From Acidobacteriota bacterium (GTDB lineage: Bacteria > Acidobacteriota > Vicinamibacteria > Vicinamibacterales > JAFNAJ01), in the NCBI GenBank assembly GCA_016789685.1, contig JAEUQQ010000392.1:1-35342 (forward strand): a stretch of DNA of 35,342 nucleotides, read 5' to 3'. Positions 14,555 to 22,791 of the stretch are shown in pieces. The notes under the pieces are model-generated. The model was not told the origin of the DNA and ran no database searches. It was given only the letters and a program-made list of their open reading frames with translations. A program made the translations under genes and the position numbers. Within the stretch, counting starts at the first letter, position 1, and every line of letters starts with the position of its first letter.

Positions 14555-16207
14555 ATGCGCGCCGTGCGCGCCCGGACGATCGAAGTGGCCAGTGTGTGCG
14601 CCGTGGCCATCGGGTTGTCGGTCGTGATGACGTGGCCGCTCGCCGCCGGCCTCGGCACCCTCGGACGGACCAATACCGGCGACGGGCTGTTCTCGATCTG
14701 GTGCGTCGCGTGGGTCGCGCGGGCAATTGCCACCGACCCCTTCAACCTCTTCGACGCCAACATCTTCTTCCCGCACAAGGCGACGCTCGCCTACTCCGAG
14801 GCCAACTTCTTCCCGGGCCTGCTGGCGGTGCCGGCGTGGCTGGCCACCGAGAATCCCTACTTCGCCCACAACGTGGTCGTGCTGATCGCCTTCGCGCTGT
14901 CGGTCGCGGGCGGCTATGTGCTGGCCAGGTACCTGACGGGAAGCCGGCTCGCGGCGTTCAGCGCGGGCATCGCGTTCGCGTTCTGCCCGTTCGTCTTCGC
15001 GCGCACGGCGCACATGCAGCTCCTGATGTCGGCCGGACTCCCCTGGACGATGTGGGCGTTCCACCGCTTCGTGGACGCGCCGTCGGTCGGACGCTCGCTC
15101 ACGCTGGGGCTGGTGCTGACGCTGCAGGCGCTGTCGTGCGCCTACTACGGCGTGTTCGTCGCGATGCTGGTCGGGCTCGGCACGTTCTGGTTCGCAATCA
15201 CCCGCGGCTGGTGGCGTGCGCCGCGCTACTGGGCGCTGGTCGCGCTGGCCGCCGTCGTAAGTCTCGCCCTGGTCTTCCCGTTCTTCAAGCCGTTCCTCGA
15301 TGTCCAGACCGAGCTCGGGTTCTCGCGGTCGCTCGAGGACGCGTCGATGTACTCGGCCGACTGGCGCGCGTGGGTCGTGTCGGCGGCCTGGGCCCACCGC
15401 TGGCTGCTCCCGATGCTGGGCACGTGGAACGAGGTGCTGTTCCCCGGCGCCATCGCGCTGGTGCTCGGCGCCTACGGCCTCTGGCGCGTCACGCGGCGCG
15501 GCGACGAAGGCGGCGGGGCGCGTGACATCGCGGGCTACTACCTGTTTGTCGCGATCGTGGCGTTCTGGGCGTCGTTCGGCCCGGCGCTCGGGCTCTACAC
15601 GGTGCTGTTCAAGACCATCCCGGTGTTCTCGTTCCTGCGGGCGCCCGCGCGGTTCGGCATCCTCGTCCTGCTCGCGCTGGTCGTGGGCATGGCATTCGCC
15701 ATCGCGCGCCTGTCGCGGTCGACATTCGGGTGGCGCCGCACGCTGCTGCGTGCCACGCCCGTGCTGCTGGTGGCCGAACTCGCGACGTTCCCGATCAGCC
15801 TGCGGACGGCCGCACCGGTCAACCCCGCGTACCGCATGCTCGCCAACCTGCCGGCGGGCGTCGTGGTCGAGTTCCCGTTCTTCTACCGGCGCACCGACTT
15901 CCCGCGGCACGCCGAGTACATGGTCAACAGCACGTACCACTGGCGGCCGATGGTCAACGGCTACAGTGACCACATCCCGCAGGACTTCCGCGACATGGTG
16001 ATCCCGCTCTCGTCGTTTCCGACGCGCGAGAGCTTCGCCATCCTCGAGCAGCGGCGGGCGCGCTATGCCGTGTTCACGCTCAACGGGTACGACCGCCGCA
16101 GCCGCGAGAAGCTGCTCGACCGGATCGAGCAGTACCGCGAGTATCTCCACCCGCTGAGTCGCGAGAACGACGTGTGGCTGTTCGAAATCGTGGCCTGGCC
16201 GCGCTAG
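14555..16207 (+). CDS. Polytopic membrane protein (GT-C/YfhO-like), first tandem copy
   Basis: This 550-residue protein has ten or more hydrophobic helices and a C-terminal periplasmic part of about 110 residues. Near residue 44-75 it has NTGDGLFSIWCVAW followed by FNLFDANIFFPHKATLAYSE, an acidic first loop as in GT-C-fold enzymes. A central AFCPFVFARTAHMQLL and FLRAPARFGI precede the soluble end, which includes VVVEFPFF and MVNGYSDHIPQDF. The same landmarks occur in the next gene, so the two are tandem paralogues. It may transfer a sugar from a polyprenyl carrier to an envelope acceptor; function is inferred from topology only. The ATG at 14555 lies 16 bp from the start of the divergent gene, and no Shine-Dalgarno is visible. 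Confidence 0.75.
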   Translation: MRAVRARTIEVASVCAVAIGLSVVMTWPLAAGLGTLGRTNTGDGLFSIWCVAWVARAIATDPFNLFDANIFFPHKATLAYSEANFFPGLLAVPAWLATENPYFAHNVVVLIAFALSVAGGYVLARYLTGSRLAAFSAGIAFAFCPFVFARTAHMQLLMSAGLPWTMWAFHRFVDAPSVGRSLTLGLVLTLQALSCAYYGVFVAMLVGLGTFWFAITRGWWRAPRYWALVALAAVVSLALVFPFFKPFLDVQTELGFSRSLEDASMYSADWRAWVVSAAWAHRWLLPMLGTWNEVLFPGAIALVLGAYGLWRVTRRGDEGGGARDIAGYYLFVAIVAFWASFGPALGLYTVLFKTIPVFSFLRAPARFGILVLLALVVGMAFAIARLSRSTFGWRRTLLRATPVLLVAELATFPISLRTAAPVNPAYRMLANLPAGVVVEFPFFYRRTDFPRHAEYMVNSTYHWRPMVNGYSDHIPQDFRDMVIPLSSFPTRESFAILEQRRARYAVFTLNGYDRRSREKLLDRIEQYREYLHPLSRENDVWLFEIVAWPR

Positions 16208-17781
16208 GACTGTTCGCGGCCCTCGCGGTCGCGCACACGTGGCCGCTGGCGCTCGCGCCCGCGACCACCGGCCGCGTCGATCACGCCGACACGCTGCTCA
16301 ACGCGTGGATCCTGGCGTGGGTGCCGCACGCCCTGCTCACGCAGCCGCTGCACCTGTTCGACGCCAACATCTTCTTCCCGTCACGCGACGCGCTGGCGTT
16401 CTCTGAGCACCTGTTCGTGCCGGCGATGATCGGCGCGCCGCTGACGTGGGCGGGCGCGTCGCCGCTGCTGGTGCACAACCTCGTCCTGCTCCTGGGGATG
16501 TCGCTCACCGGCTGGGCGTGGTGTGTGCTCGGGTGGCGATGGACGCGCGACCCGTTCGCGGCCGTCTTCGTGGGCACGGTGGCGGCGTTCAACGCGCACA
16601 CGCTGACGCGGTTGCCGCACGTGCAGGCGATGCACGTCGAGTTCCTGCCGCTTGCGCTCCTCGCGCTCGACCGGCTCATCGCGAACGGGCCGTGCGTGCG
16701 GCGCACCATGACGATGGCGCTCGCGTTCTCGGCACAGGCGCTCTGCTCGGGGTACCTGCTGGTGCTGTCGGCGTTGTCGCTGACCGTCGTCGCCCTCGTC
16801 CGGGTCCGCGAGTGGATGGCGACGGCCCATCGATGGCGCGTCATCGGCGCCGCGAGTGGCGCCGGCGCGCTCAGCATCCTCCTGCTCCTGCCCTTCCTCG
16901 TGCCCTACCTGCGGGTGCAGCGGGTCGAGGGCATGACGCGGTCGCTCGACGAGGTCGCGCTGTATTCGGCGCATCCGCTCGACTACCTGACGACGACCGC
17001 CAGGATGCACTTCGACGCGTGGAGCCACACGTTCTACCGATCGACCGACGCGCTGTTTCCCGGCGTCGCGGTCCTGGTACTGGTGGCGTGGGCACTGGCC
17101 TCGCGGGTGGCCTGGCGCGACCTGCGCGCCCGCGCGATGCTGGCGGTGGCCGTAGTGGCGTTGGTGGCCTCGTTCGGCCCCCGGGTGCCGGGCTACGCCG
17201 TCGCGTGGGAGTGGATGCCGCTGCTGCAGGGCATCAGGGGCGCGGCCCGCTTCGGCTACCTGGTTACGCTCGGGCTGGGCGTCGTGGCGGGCATAGGCCT
17301 CGCGCATGCGCGCCGTCTGGCGCCGCGCCGTGCGGCGCTCGCCCTGGGGCTCGGTGCCGTCGTCCTGGCGAACGCCGACGCGTGGCGGGCGCCGCTGGCG
17401 TTCGAGCGCTTCGACGGCATCCCGGCCATCTACGATCTGCTCGCCGCGGAACCTGCCGCCGTCGTCGTCGAGTTGCCGTTCCCCGAGCCCGAGCGCGTCG
17501 ATCGCAATGCGCGCGCCGTGCTCGCGTCGACGCGGCACTGGGGACGGATGCTGAACGGCTACAGCGGGTTCACGCCATCCAGCTACGTGGAGCATGCGCG
17601 TGCCCTGCGGGGATTCCCCGACGAGCGCGCATGGACGCTGCTGCGCGCCCGCGGCGTCACACACCTGGTGGTGCACGACACGGCCTACGACGCCGCCGTC
17701 ATTGACGGCCTGTTGCACGACCACCGCCTCCGCCTCGTCGCGCGCACCCCCCGCCTGCTCCTCCTCCGCCTCACCGACTGA
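16174..17781 (+). CDS. Polytopic membrane protein (GT-C/YfhO-like), second tandem copy
   Basis: This 535-residue protein is a paralogue of the preceding gene. Shared landmarks in the same order are AHTWPLALAP near the start, HADTLLNAWILAW, LFDANIFFPSRDALAFSEHLF (in pieces), AFNAHTLTRLPHVQAMHVEFLPL, IRGAARFGYL, VVVELPFPEP and MLNGYSGFTPSSY. It has about ten membrane helices and a short periplasmic end. It starts at a GTG that overlaps the previous gene by 34 bp in a different frame, so the pair should be translated together. The shared landmarks suggest duplication followed by divergence, as identity outside these blocks is low by eye. The substrate is unknown. The 108-bp palindrome begins six bases after its stop codon. 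Confidence 0.75.
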   Translation: MAVRNRGLAALGLFAALAVAHTWPLALAPATTGRVDHADTLLNAWILAWVPHALLTQPLHLFDANIFFPSRDALAFSEHLFVPAMIGAPLTWAGASPLLVHNLVLLLGMSLTGWAWCVLGWRWTRDPFAAVFVGTVAAFNAHTLTRLPHVQAMHVEFLPLALLALDRLIANGPCVRRTMTMALAFSAQALCSGYLLVLSALSLTVVALVRVREWMATAHRWRVIGAASGAGALSILLLLPFLVPYLRVQRVEGMTRSLDEVALYSAHPLDYLTTTARMHFDAWSHTFYRSTDALFPGVAVLVLVAWALASRVAWRDLRARAMLAVAVVALVASFGPRVPGYAVAWEWMPLLQGIRGAARFGYLVTLGLGVVAGIGLAHARRLAPRRAALALGLGAVVLANADAWRAPLAFERFDGIPAIYDLLAAEPAAVVVELPFPEPERVDRNARAVLASTRHWGRMLNGYSGFTPSSYVEHARALRGFPDERAWTLLRARGVTHLVVHDTAYDAAVIDGLLHDHRLRLVARTPRLLLLRLTD

Positions 17782-17787
17782 CGCGGC

Positions 17788-17895
17788 GGGGTCACGTCTT
17801 TCATTGCAGCATTTCTCAAGATCTGACCCCGCTTCTGCCTGCCGGTGGGTGTGGGGACAGGTCTTGAGAAATGCTGCAATGAAAGATGTGACCCC
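17788..17895. repeat. 108-bp near-perfect palindrome (REPIN/MITE-like)
   Basis: Left arm 17788-17830 and right arm 17853-17895 are 43 bases each and pair with three mismatches around a 22-base centre; the outer 34 bases differ at one position only. Each arm begins or ends with GGGGTCA/TGACCCC, so the element looks like two inverted copies of one unit. The arms are much less GC-rich than the flanking genes. It carries no gene. The GGGGTCA ends resemble those of the island at 5294-5577. It sits 35 bp before the S9 peptidase start and could act as a terminator for the membrane genes. Confidence 0.85.
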
Positions 17896-17930
17896 GAGTA
17901 GGATGGGCGTCACTTCTGGAGGTCTCGCCC

Positions 17931-20063
17931 ATGGTTCAGTCTGCTCTGCGGCGCGCGCGTGCGTGTGCGCTCGTCCTCGTTGCGTTCGTGACGCTGCTCG
18001 GCGCCTCGCCGACACACGCGGCGCGGCCGATTGCCGAGACCGACCTGTTCGACTTCGTCTGGATTGCCGACCCGCAGATCTCGCCCGACGGCAGCCGCGT
18101 CGTGTTCGTCCGCGTCACGGTCAACGACAAGAAGGATGGGTACGACACATCGTTGTGGGTGGTCGAGACAAGCGGCGCCTCGGCGCCCAGGCGCCTCACG
18201 TCGGGCACCCGTGACACGGCGCCCAGGTGGTCTCCCGACAGCGCATGGCTGGCCTTCGTCAGGCCCGTCGACGCCAGGGGGCGCACGTCGCCCCAGATCC
18301 ACCTCCTGTCAATGGCCGGCGGCGAGGCGACCGCCATCACCGACCTCCCCCGCGGCGCCGGCGCTGCCGTGTGGGCGCCTGACGGCAGGACCATCGCCTT
18401 TCTCTCGACCACGAAGCCCGAAGACCTGACCGAGAAGAAAGACCCAGCCGAGCGCGTCAGCGACGTCCGCGTCATCACGCGCGCCGTCTACCGCGACAAC
18501 GGGGGCGGCTACCGCGACTACACGCGGGCCAGCAAAATCTGGACGGTGCCGGTACCGGCCGGCGCGCCCGCCGTCCAGAAGGCCACCCGCCTCACGTCTG
18601 GTGACTTCGGGGAATCTGGTGTGACGTGGACGCGCGATTCGCAGCGCATCCTCTTCACGACGACGCTCGACAAGGAGCCGTACTACAAGCCCCAGGACAG
18701 CGACCTCTACGCAATCCCCGCCGGTGGAGGCACGCCGGCGCTCGTGGCGTCGATCGATGGCGGCATCGGCAACGTGGTCGTCAGCCCGGAGGGGGGCCGC
18801 GTGGCGTTCATCGCGAGCCCAAGCACGCCCGTGCGGTCGTACACGCAACCCGATCTCTGGGTCGCGCCCCTCGACGGGTCGAGCGCTCCGAGGAACCTGA
18901 CGACGGCGTACGACTTCGACATGGGCACGGGCCTTGCCGGCGATCAGGGGGCTCCGCGTGGTGGGCGCGCGGCGGCGCCGACCTGGACGCCGGACGGCCG
19001 CGCCATCATCTACGGCACCGAGCGCGAGGGCCGCGTGAACCTGGTGCGCGTCGATGCCGCCAGCGGCGCCGTCACCAGCGTGACGACGGGCGACCACGAG
19101 GTGATGTCATGGACGGCCGACGCGAAGGTCACGCAGTTCGTGACGCTCATCTCGACACCGACGAGCATCGGCGACCTGTTCCTGGTGCCCGCGACCGGCG
19201 GCACGCCGAAGCGCCTGACCGACGTGAACAAGGACCTCTTCGCGCAGATCACGCTGACGGCACCCGACGACCTGTGGGTCACGAGCTTCGACGGCCGGAA
19301 GGTCCACACGCTGGTTCAGCGGCCTCCCAACTTCGACGCGTCAAAGAAGTATCCCGTGATTCTCAACATCCACGGCGGCCCGCACTCGGCCTACGGCTAC
19401 ACGTTCTTCCACGAGATGCAGTGGATGGCCGCGCAGGGCTACGTGGTCGTATACCCCAACCCGCGTGGCAGCACGTCGTATGGGCAGGACTTCGGCAACA
19501 TCATCCAGCACAAGTATCCCGGTGACGACGGCAAGGACCTGCTGGCCGCGGTCGACGCGGTGATCACACGGGGCTGGGGTGATCCCGATCGGCTCGGCGT
19601 CACGGGGGGAAGCGGCGGCGGCGTCCTCACCAACTACCTGGTCACGCAGACCAACCGCTTCAAGGCCGCGGTGTCGCAGCGGTCGATCAGCGACTGGGAG
19701 GCTTTCTGGTTCACGGCCGATTTCGTGCTGTTCCAGCCGTCCTGGTTCAAGGCCGCACCGTGGGAAGACCCGAAGGACTTCGCCGAGCGGTCAGCGGTGA
19801 CGCACATCGCGAAGATCACGACGCCGATCATGTTCGTCGAAGGCGCCGACGACCTCCGCACGCCCCCGTCAGCCGGCGGCGAGCAGCTCTTCCGCGGCCT
19901 CAAGTACCTGAAACGCCCCACGGTGATGGTGCAGTTCCCCGGGGAATCGCACGAACTGTCGCGTTCCGGGCATCCCTGGCATCGTGTCGAACGCCTCCGC
20001 CACATCGTCGGCTGGATGGACAAGTGGATTCTCGGCAAGGACGTGAAGGGCTACGAGCCCTAG
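17931..20063 (+). CDS. Secreted S9 family prolyl oligopeptidase-like peptidase
   Basis: This 710-residue protein has a signal peptide (residues about 1-30, ending in SPTHA), a beta-propeller of WD40/TolB-like repeats (ISPDGSRVVFVRV, WSPDSAWLAFV, WAPDGRTIAFLS, WTPDGRAIIYG) to about residue 440, and a C-terminal alpha/beta hydrolase domain. The domain has LNIHGGPHSAYG as oxyanion region, nucleophile Ser561 in GGSGGG, Asp641 in GADDLRTP and His674 in GESHELSR. Family S9C-type acylaminoacyl or dipeptidyl peptidases have this plan and length. It should cut short peptides in the periplasm. GGAGG lies eight bases before the ATG. A TAGGAT box at 17899-17904, just after the palindrome, could be its -10. 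The M20 enzyme gene follows. Confidence 0.93.
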   Translation: MVQSALRRARACALVLVAFVTLLGASPTHAARPIAETDLFDFVWIADPQISPDGSRVVFVRVTVNDKKDGYDTSLWVVETSGASAPRRLTSGTRDTAPRWSPDSAWLAFVRPVDARGRTSPQIHLLSMAGGEATAITDLPRGAGAAVWAPDGRTIAFLSTTKPEDLTEKKDPAERVSDVRVITRAVYRDNGGGYRDYTRASKIWTVPVPAGAPAVQKATRLTSGDFGESGVTWTRDSQRILFTTTLDKEPYYKPQDSDLYAIPAGGGTPALVASIDGGIGNVVVSPEGGRVAFIASPSTPVRSYTQPDLWVAPLDGSSAPRNLTTAYDFDMGTGLAGDQGAPRGGRAAAPTWTPDGRAIIYGTEREGRVNLVRVDAASGAVTSVTTGDHEVMSWTADAKVTQFVTLISTPTSIGDLFLVPATGGTPKRLTDVNKDLFAQITLTAPDDLWVTSFDGRKVHTLVQRPPNFDASKKYPVILNIHGGPHSAYGYTFFHEMQWMAAQGYVVVYPNPRGSTSYGQDFGNIIQHKYPGDDGKDLLAAVDAVITRGWGDPDRLGVTGGSGGGVLTNYLVTQTNRFKAAVSQRSISDWEAFWFTADFVLFQPSWFKAAPWEDPKDFAERSAVTHIAKITTPIMFVEGADDLRTPPSAGGEQLFRGLKYLKRPTVMVQFPGESHELSRSGHPWHRVERLRHIVGWMDKWILGKDVKGYEP

Positions 20064-20065
20064 TT

Positions 20066-20107
20066 CGGGCAGGTCACGCGGCAGGTGTGACGCAGATTTC
20101 CTGCCCG
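20066..20107. other. Nested inverted repeat after the S9 peptidase gene
   Basis: CGGGCAGG (20066-20073) pairs with CCTGCCCG (20100-20107), and TCAC/GTGA pair inside. There is no T-tract. It could be a transcription pause or 3' stabilising hairpin of the peptidase mRNA. Confidence 0.35.
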
Positions 20108-20204
20108 GGCTGCCGCCAGTTGAGCTATTGATATGCGCGACCCCGACAGTCGAACGGCGCCGCCCGTGAGGCGCGCGCCCCCGTTCCCGGCAGGAGGATT
20201 TTCG

Positions 20205-21845
20205 ATGCGTGCACTCCGTGTGTTCCCGTGGGCGTTGGTGTGTGCCCTCGGCGTGGCCCCGACGTCTGCCCGTGCGCAGGCGCCCGCCAAGGCGACCGCC
20301 AGGCCCACGAAGCCCAGCGCGGCCGAGTTGAAGCTCGACGCGCTCAAGAAGGCAGCGATCGCCAACGTCGATGGCCTCGCCAAGCAGGCGCAGGTCATGG
20401 TCGACTCGGTCTTCAGCTTCGGTGAACTCGGGTTCCAGGAGGTCGAGACCTCGCGCTACCTGACCGAGATCCTCGAGAAGAACGGATTCACCGTGAGACG
20501 CGGCATCTCGGGCATCCCGACGGCGTGGGTCGCGACCTGGGGCGCGGGCAAGCCCGTCATCGCCCTCGGGTCGGACATCGACGGCATCCCGCAGGCGTCG
20601 CAGAAGCCCGGCGTCGGCTATCGCGATCCCATCGTCGCGGGCGCGCCCGGCCACGGCGAGGGGCACAATGCCGGCGTCCCCCTCAACATCGTCGCCGCGC
20701 TCGCGGTGAAGCAGATCATGGAACGCGAGAAGATGCCGGGCACGCTGATGGTCTGGCCCGGCGTCGCCGAGGAACTGGTGGCGTCGAAGGCCTGGTTCGT
20801 CCGCGACGGCATCTTCAAGGACGTCGACATCTCGCTGTTCACGCACGTCGGCAGCAACATGAACGTGTCGTGGGGCACGGGATCGGGCAACGGCCTGGTC
20901 TCGATCGAGTACACGTTCAACGGCGAGAGCGCGCACTCGGCCGGCAATCCCTGGCGCGGCCGCAGCGCGCTCGACGCGGTCGAACTGATGAACGCGGGGT
21001 GGAACGCCCGCCGCGAACACCTGCGGTTGCAGCAGCGCTCGCACTACGTGATCACGAACGGCGGCGACCAGCCCAACGTCGTGCCGTCGAACGCGAGCGT
21101 CTGGTACTACTTCCGCGAAACCGACTACCCGCGCATCAAGGAACTGAAGGAAATCGGCGATCGCATGGCACAGGGCGCCGCGCTGATGACCGGGACGACG
21201 TTCACGTCGCGCATCCTCGGCACCGCGTGGCCCCAGCACATGAACAAGCCGATCGCCGAAGCGATGTACGAGAACATCAAGACAGTAGGCCTGCCGACGT
21301 GGGACGACAAGGACCAGGCGCTGGCCCGTGGGATCCAGCAGGAGATCAAGGCACCGAACCAGAAGGGCCTCGACACGGAACTCGCGAAGCTTGAAACGCC
21401 GATCGCCGAAGAAGACAAGCGTGGCGGCGGTTCTGACGACATCGGTGACGTCTCGTGGAACGTGCCCACGGTGACGCTGCGATTCCCGTCGAACATCCCC
21501 GGCCTGCCCGGGCACAACTGGGCCAACGCGATCTCGATGGCCACGCCCATCGCGCACAAGGGTGTCGTGGCCGGGGCCAAGGCGCAGGCGCTGACGATGA
21601 TCGACATCCTGTCGAAGCCCGAGCTGGTCAAGAGCGCATGGGACTACTTCACGAACGTCCAGACCAAGGACCAGAAGTACATCCCGTTCATCGAGAAGGA
21701 CACGCCGGCGCCGACGTTCCTCAACGAGGCCATCCTCGAGAAATACCGGCCGGCGATGAAGAAGTTCTACTACGATCCGTCGAAGTACGGCACGTATCTC
21801 GAGCAGTTGGGGATCACGTATCCGACGGTGCGGCCGACGCCGTAG
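20205..21845 (+). CDS. Secreted M20-family amidohydrolase/peptidase
   Basis: This 546-residue protein has a signal peptide (residues 1-25, ending in TSARAQ) and a metal-dependent amidohydrolase of the M20D type, related to p-aminobenzoyl-glutamate hydrolase subunit B (AbgB). The metal-binding elements are present: GSDIDGIPQ with Asp, GHGEGHNAGV with two His, the VAEELVAS Glu pair, and LFTHVGSN. A dimerisation domain with FNGESAHSAGNPWRGRSALDA lies in the middle, and a long C-terminal segment includes GLPGHNWANAISM with the last metal His. It should hydrolyse an amide bond of small periplasmic N-acyl or peptide substrates with a two-metal centre. AGGAGG at 20192-20197 lies seven bases before ATG 20205, which fixes the start. 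Nothing looks broken. Confidence 0.9.
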   Translation: MRALRVFPWALVCALGVAPTSARAQAPAKATARPTKPSAAELKLDALKKAAIANVDGLAKQAQVMVDSVFSFGELGFQEVETSRYLTEILEKNGFTVRRGISGIPTAWVATWGAGKPVIALGSDIDGIPQASQKPGVGYRDPIVAGAPGHGEGHNAGVPLNIVAALAVKQIMEREKMPGTLMVWPGVAEELVASKAWFVRDGIFKDVDISLFTHVGSNMNVSWGTGSGNGLVSIEYTFNGESAHSAGNPWRGRSALDAVELMNAGWNARREHLRLQQRSHYVITNGGDQPNVVPSNASVWYYFRETDYPRIKELKEIGDRMAQGAALMTGTTFTSRILGTAWPQHMNKPIAEAMYENIKTVGLPTWDDKDQALARGIQQEIKAPNQKGLDTELAKLETPIAEEDKRGGGSDDIGDVSWNVPTVTLRFPSNIPGLPGHNWANAISMATPIAHKGVVAGAKAQALTMIDILSKPELVKSAWDYFTNVQTKDQKYIPFIEKDTPAPTFLNEAILEKYRPAMKKFYYDPSKYGTYLEQLGITYPTVRPTP

Positions 21846-21884
21846 GTCAGGGCGCCGGCGGGGGCGACGTCGCCGTTGGGGACG

Positions 21885-22574
21885 TCAGCGCTTCGCCGGC
21901 GCTGCCTTCGGAGGGGGGCCGGGGACGTACTCGATCTGCACGTTGCTGACGACGGCGATCGGGCGGCCCGGCGACGCGTAGTTCTCGACGCCGTCGAGGG
22001 TGCGAACGGTGAGCTTCTCGCCGACGAGGCTCACTTCGTTCACGTCGGCCGCCAGCGGCACGACGATGGTCTCGCTGCCGATGGGGGCCACGGCTTTCAC
22101 GCCTCCCGTGGCCACACCGCCAGACACGCGGTCGAGCAGGTCCCTGGCCGTCCGGAACTGGCTGTTCACCACGCCACGTCCCAGCACGTAGCCATCCATC
22201 GACGCGATGATGATCGTCGAGGTGTAGTCGGCGAACCCACGGCCCGACTTCACCAGCTGCTCCGAGTACGTGTGGCGGTTGTGCAGGTCGAAGATCAGCG
22301 TCGTCTCGCCCTTGTGCGGCGGGATGGCGATGCGGACACCTTCTGGGGCCGTGCGGCTCGTCAGCACGTCACAGAACAGGGCCTTTGACGTGACCCCCGT
22401 GCCGAGTTGCGCCGGGCACGTCACCACCGCGGGATCGATCTTCTTCGCTGGCGGCTTGGCGGCGGCCTTCTTGACTGGGGCCTTCCGTGTGGCAGGACGC
22501 TTGCGCGTCTGGGCATCGAGCGGCGCCGTCAGCAGCAGGGCAACGGCCAGGAGCGTGGCGAACCGGCGGAACAT
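21885..22574 (-). CDS. Secreted protein of unknown function
   Basis: This 229-residue protein has a signal peptide (residues about 1-22, MFRRFATLLAVALLLTAPLDA then Q), followed by a lysine-, alanine- and proline-rich linker (about residues 23-47) and a predicted beta-rich domain that begins near ALFCDVLTSRTAPEGVRIAIPP and includes GETTLIFDLHNRHTYSEQLV. Two cysteines (residues about 54 and 69) could form a disulfide. I recognise no family. A consensus TATAAT box ends six bases before the ATG, so the mRNA is probably leaderless and monocistronic. It converges with the M20 gene and diverges from the DUF438 gene. A cell-envelope binding role would fit the linker but is a guess. Confidence 0.7.
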   Translation of the reverse strand: MFRRFATLLAVALLLTAPLDAQTRKRPATRKAPVKKAAAKPPAKKIDPAVVTCPAQLGTGVTSKALFCDVLTSRTAPEGVRIAIPPHKGETTLIFDLHNRHTYSEQLVKSGRGFADYTSTIIIASMDGYVLGRGVVNSQFRTARDLLDRVSGGVATGGVKAVAPIGSETIVVPLAADVNEVSLVGEKLTVRTLDGVENYASPGRPIAVVSNVQIEYVPGPPPKAAPAKR

Positions 22575-22580
22575 CCCGCA

Positions 22581-22586
22581 ATTATA
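22581..22586 (-). promoter_or_regulatory. Consensus -10 box, leaderless start of the 21885-22574 gene
   Basis: The reverse strand reads TATAAT followed by six bases and then ATG at 22574, so transcription should begin at the A of the start codon. No clear -35 hexamer is present. Confidence 0.6.
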
Positions 22587-22678
22587 GGGGCATGTCGCGC
22601 CCGGGCCGCACTCGCCGCGTTGCCGATGCCTCAGCCGAGGTGCGCGGGGGCCTTGCGCCGCCACGCGCGCGGCCCATG

Positions 22679-22690
22679 TGACGGGCGTCA
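22679..22690. promoter_or_regulatory. Palindrome TGACGGGCGTCA, possible operator
   Basis: Perfect five-base arms TGACG/CGTCA with a two-base centre lie about 100 bp before the DUF438 gene. The size suits a dimeric regulator, but the regulator and the promoter position are unknown. Confidence 0.3.
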
Positions 22691-22791
22691 TACCACCTGG
22701 CGCCAGCCACCGGTATCGTCGTGCACACGGTGCATGCGCAGGTCGCAGGCCACATACCAGGCCACCCGCCGCACCGTGCCCGAGGAACGAC

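Noticed and set aside
17788-17895. Ordinary intrinsic terminator
   Set aside because: The arms are 43 bases, far longer than a terminator stem, and no T-tract follows; it may still stop transcription.
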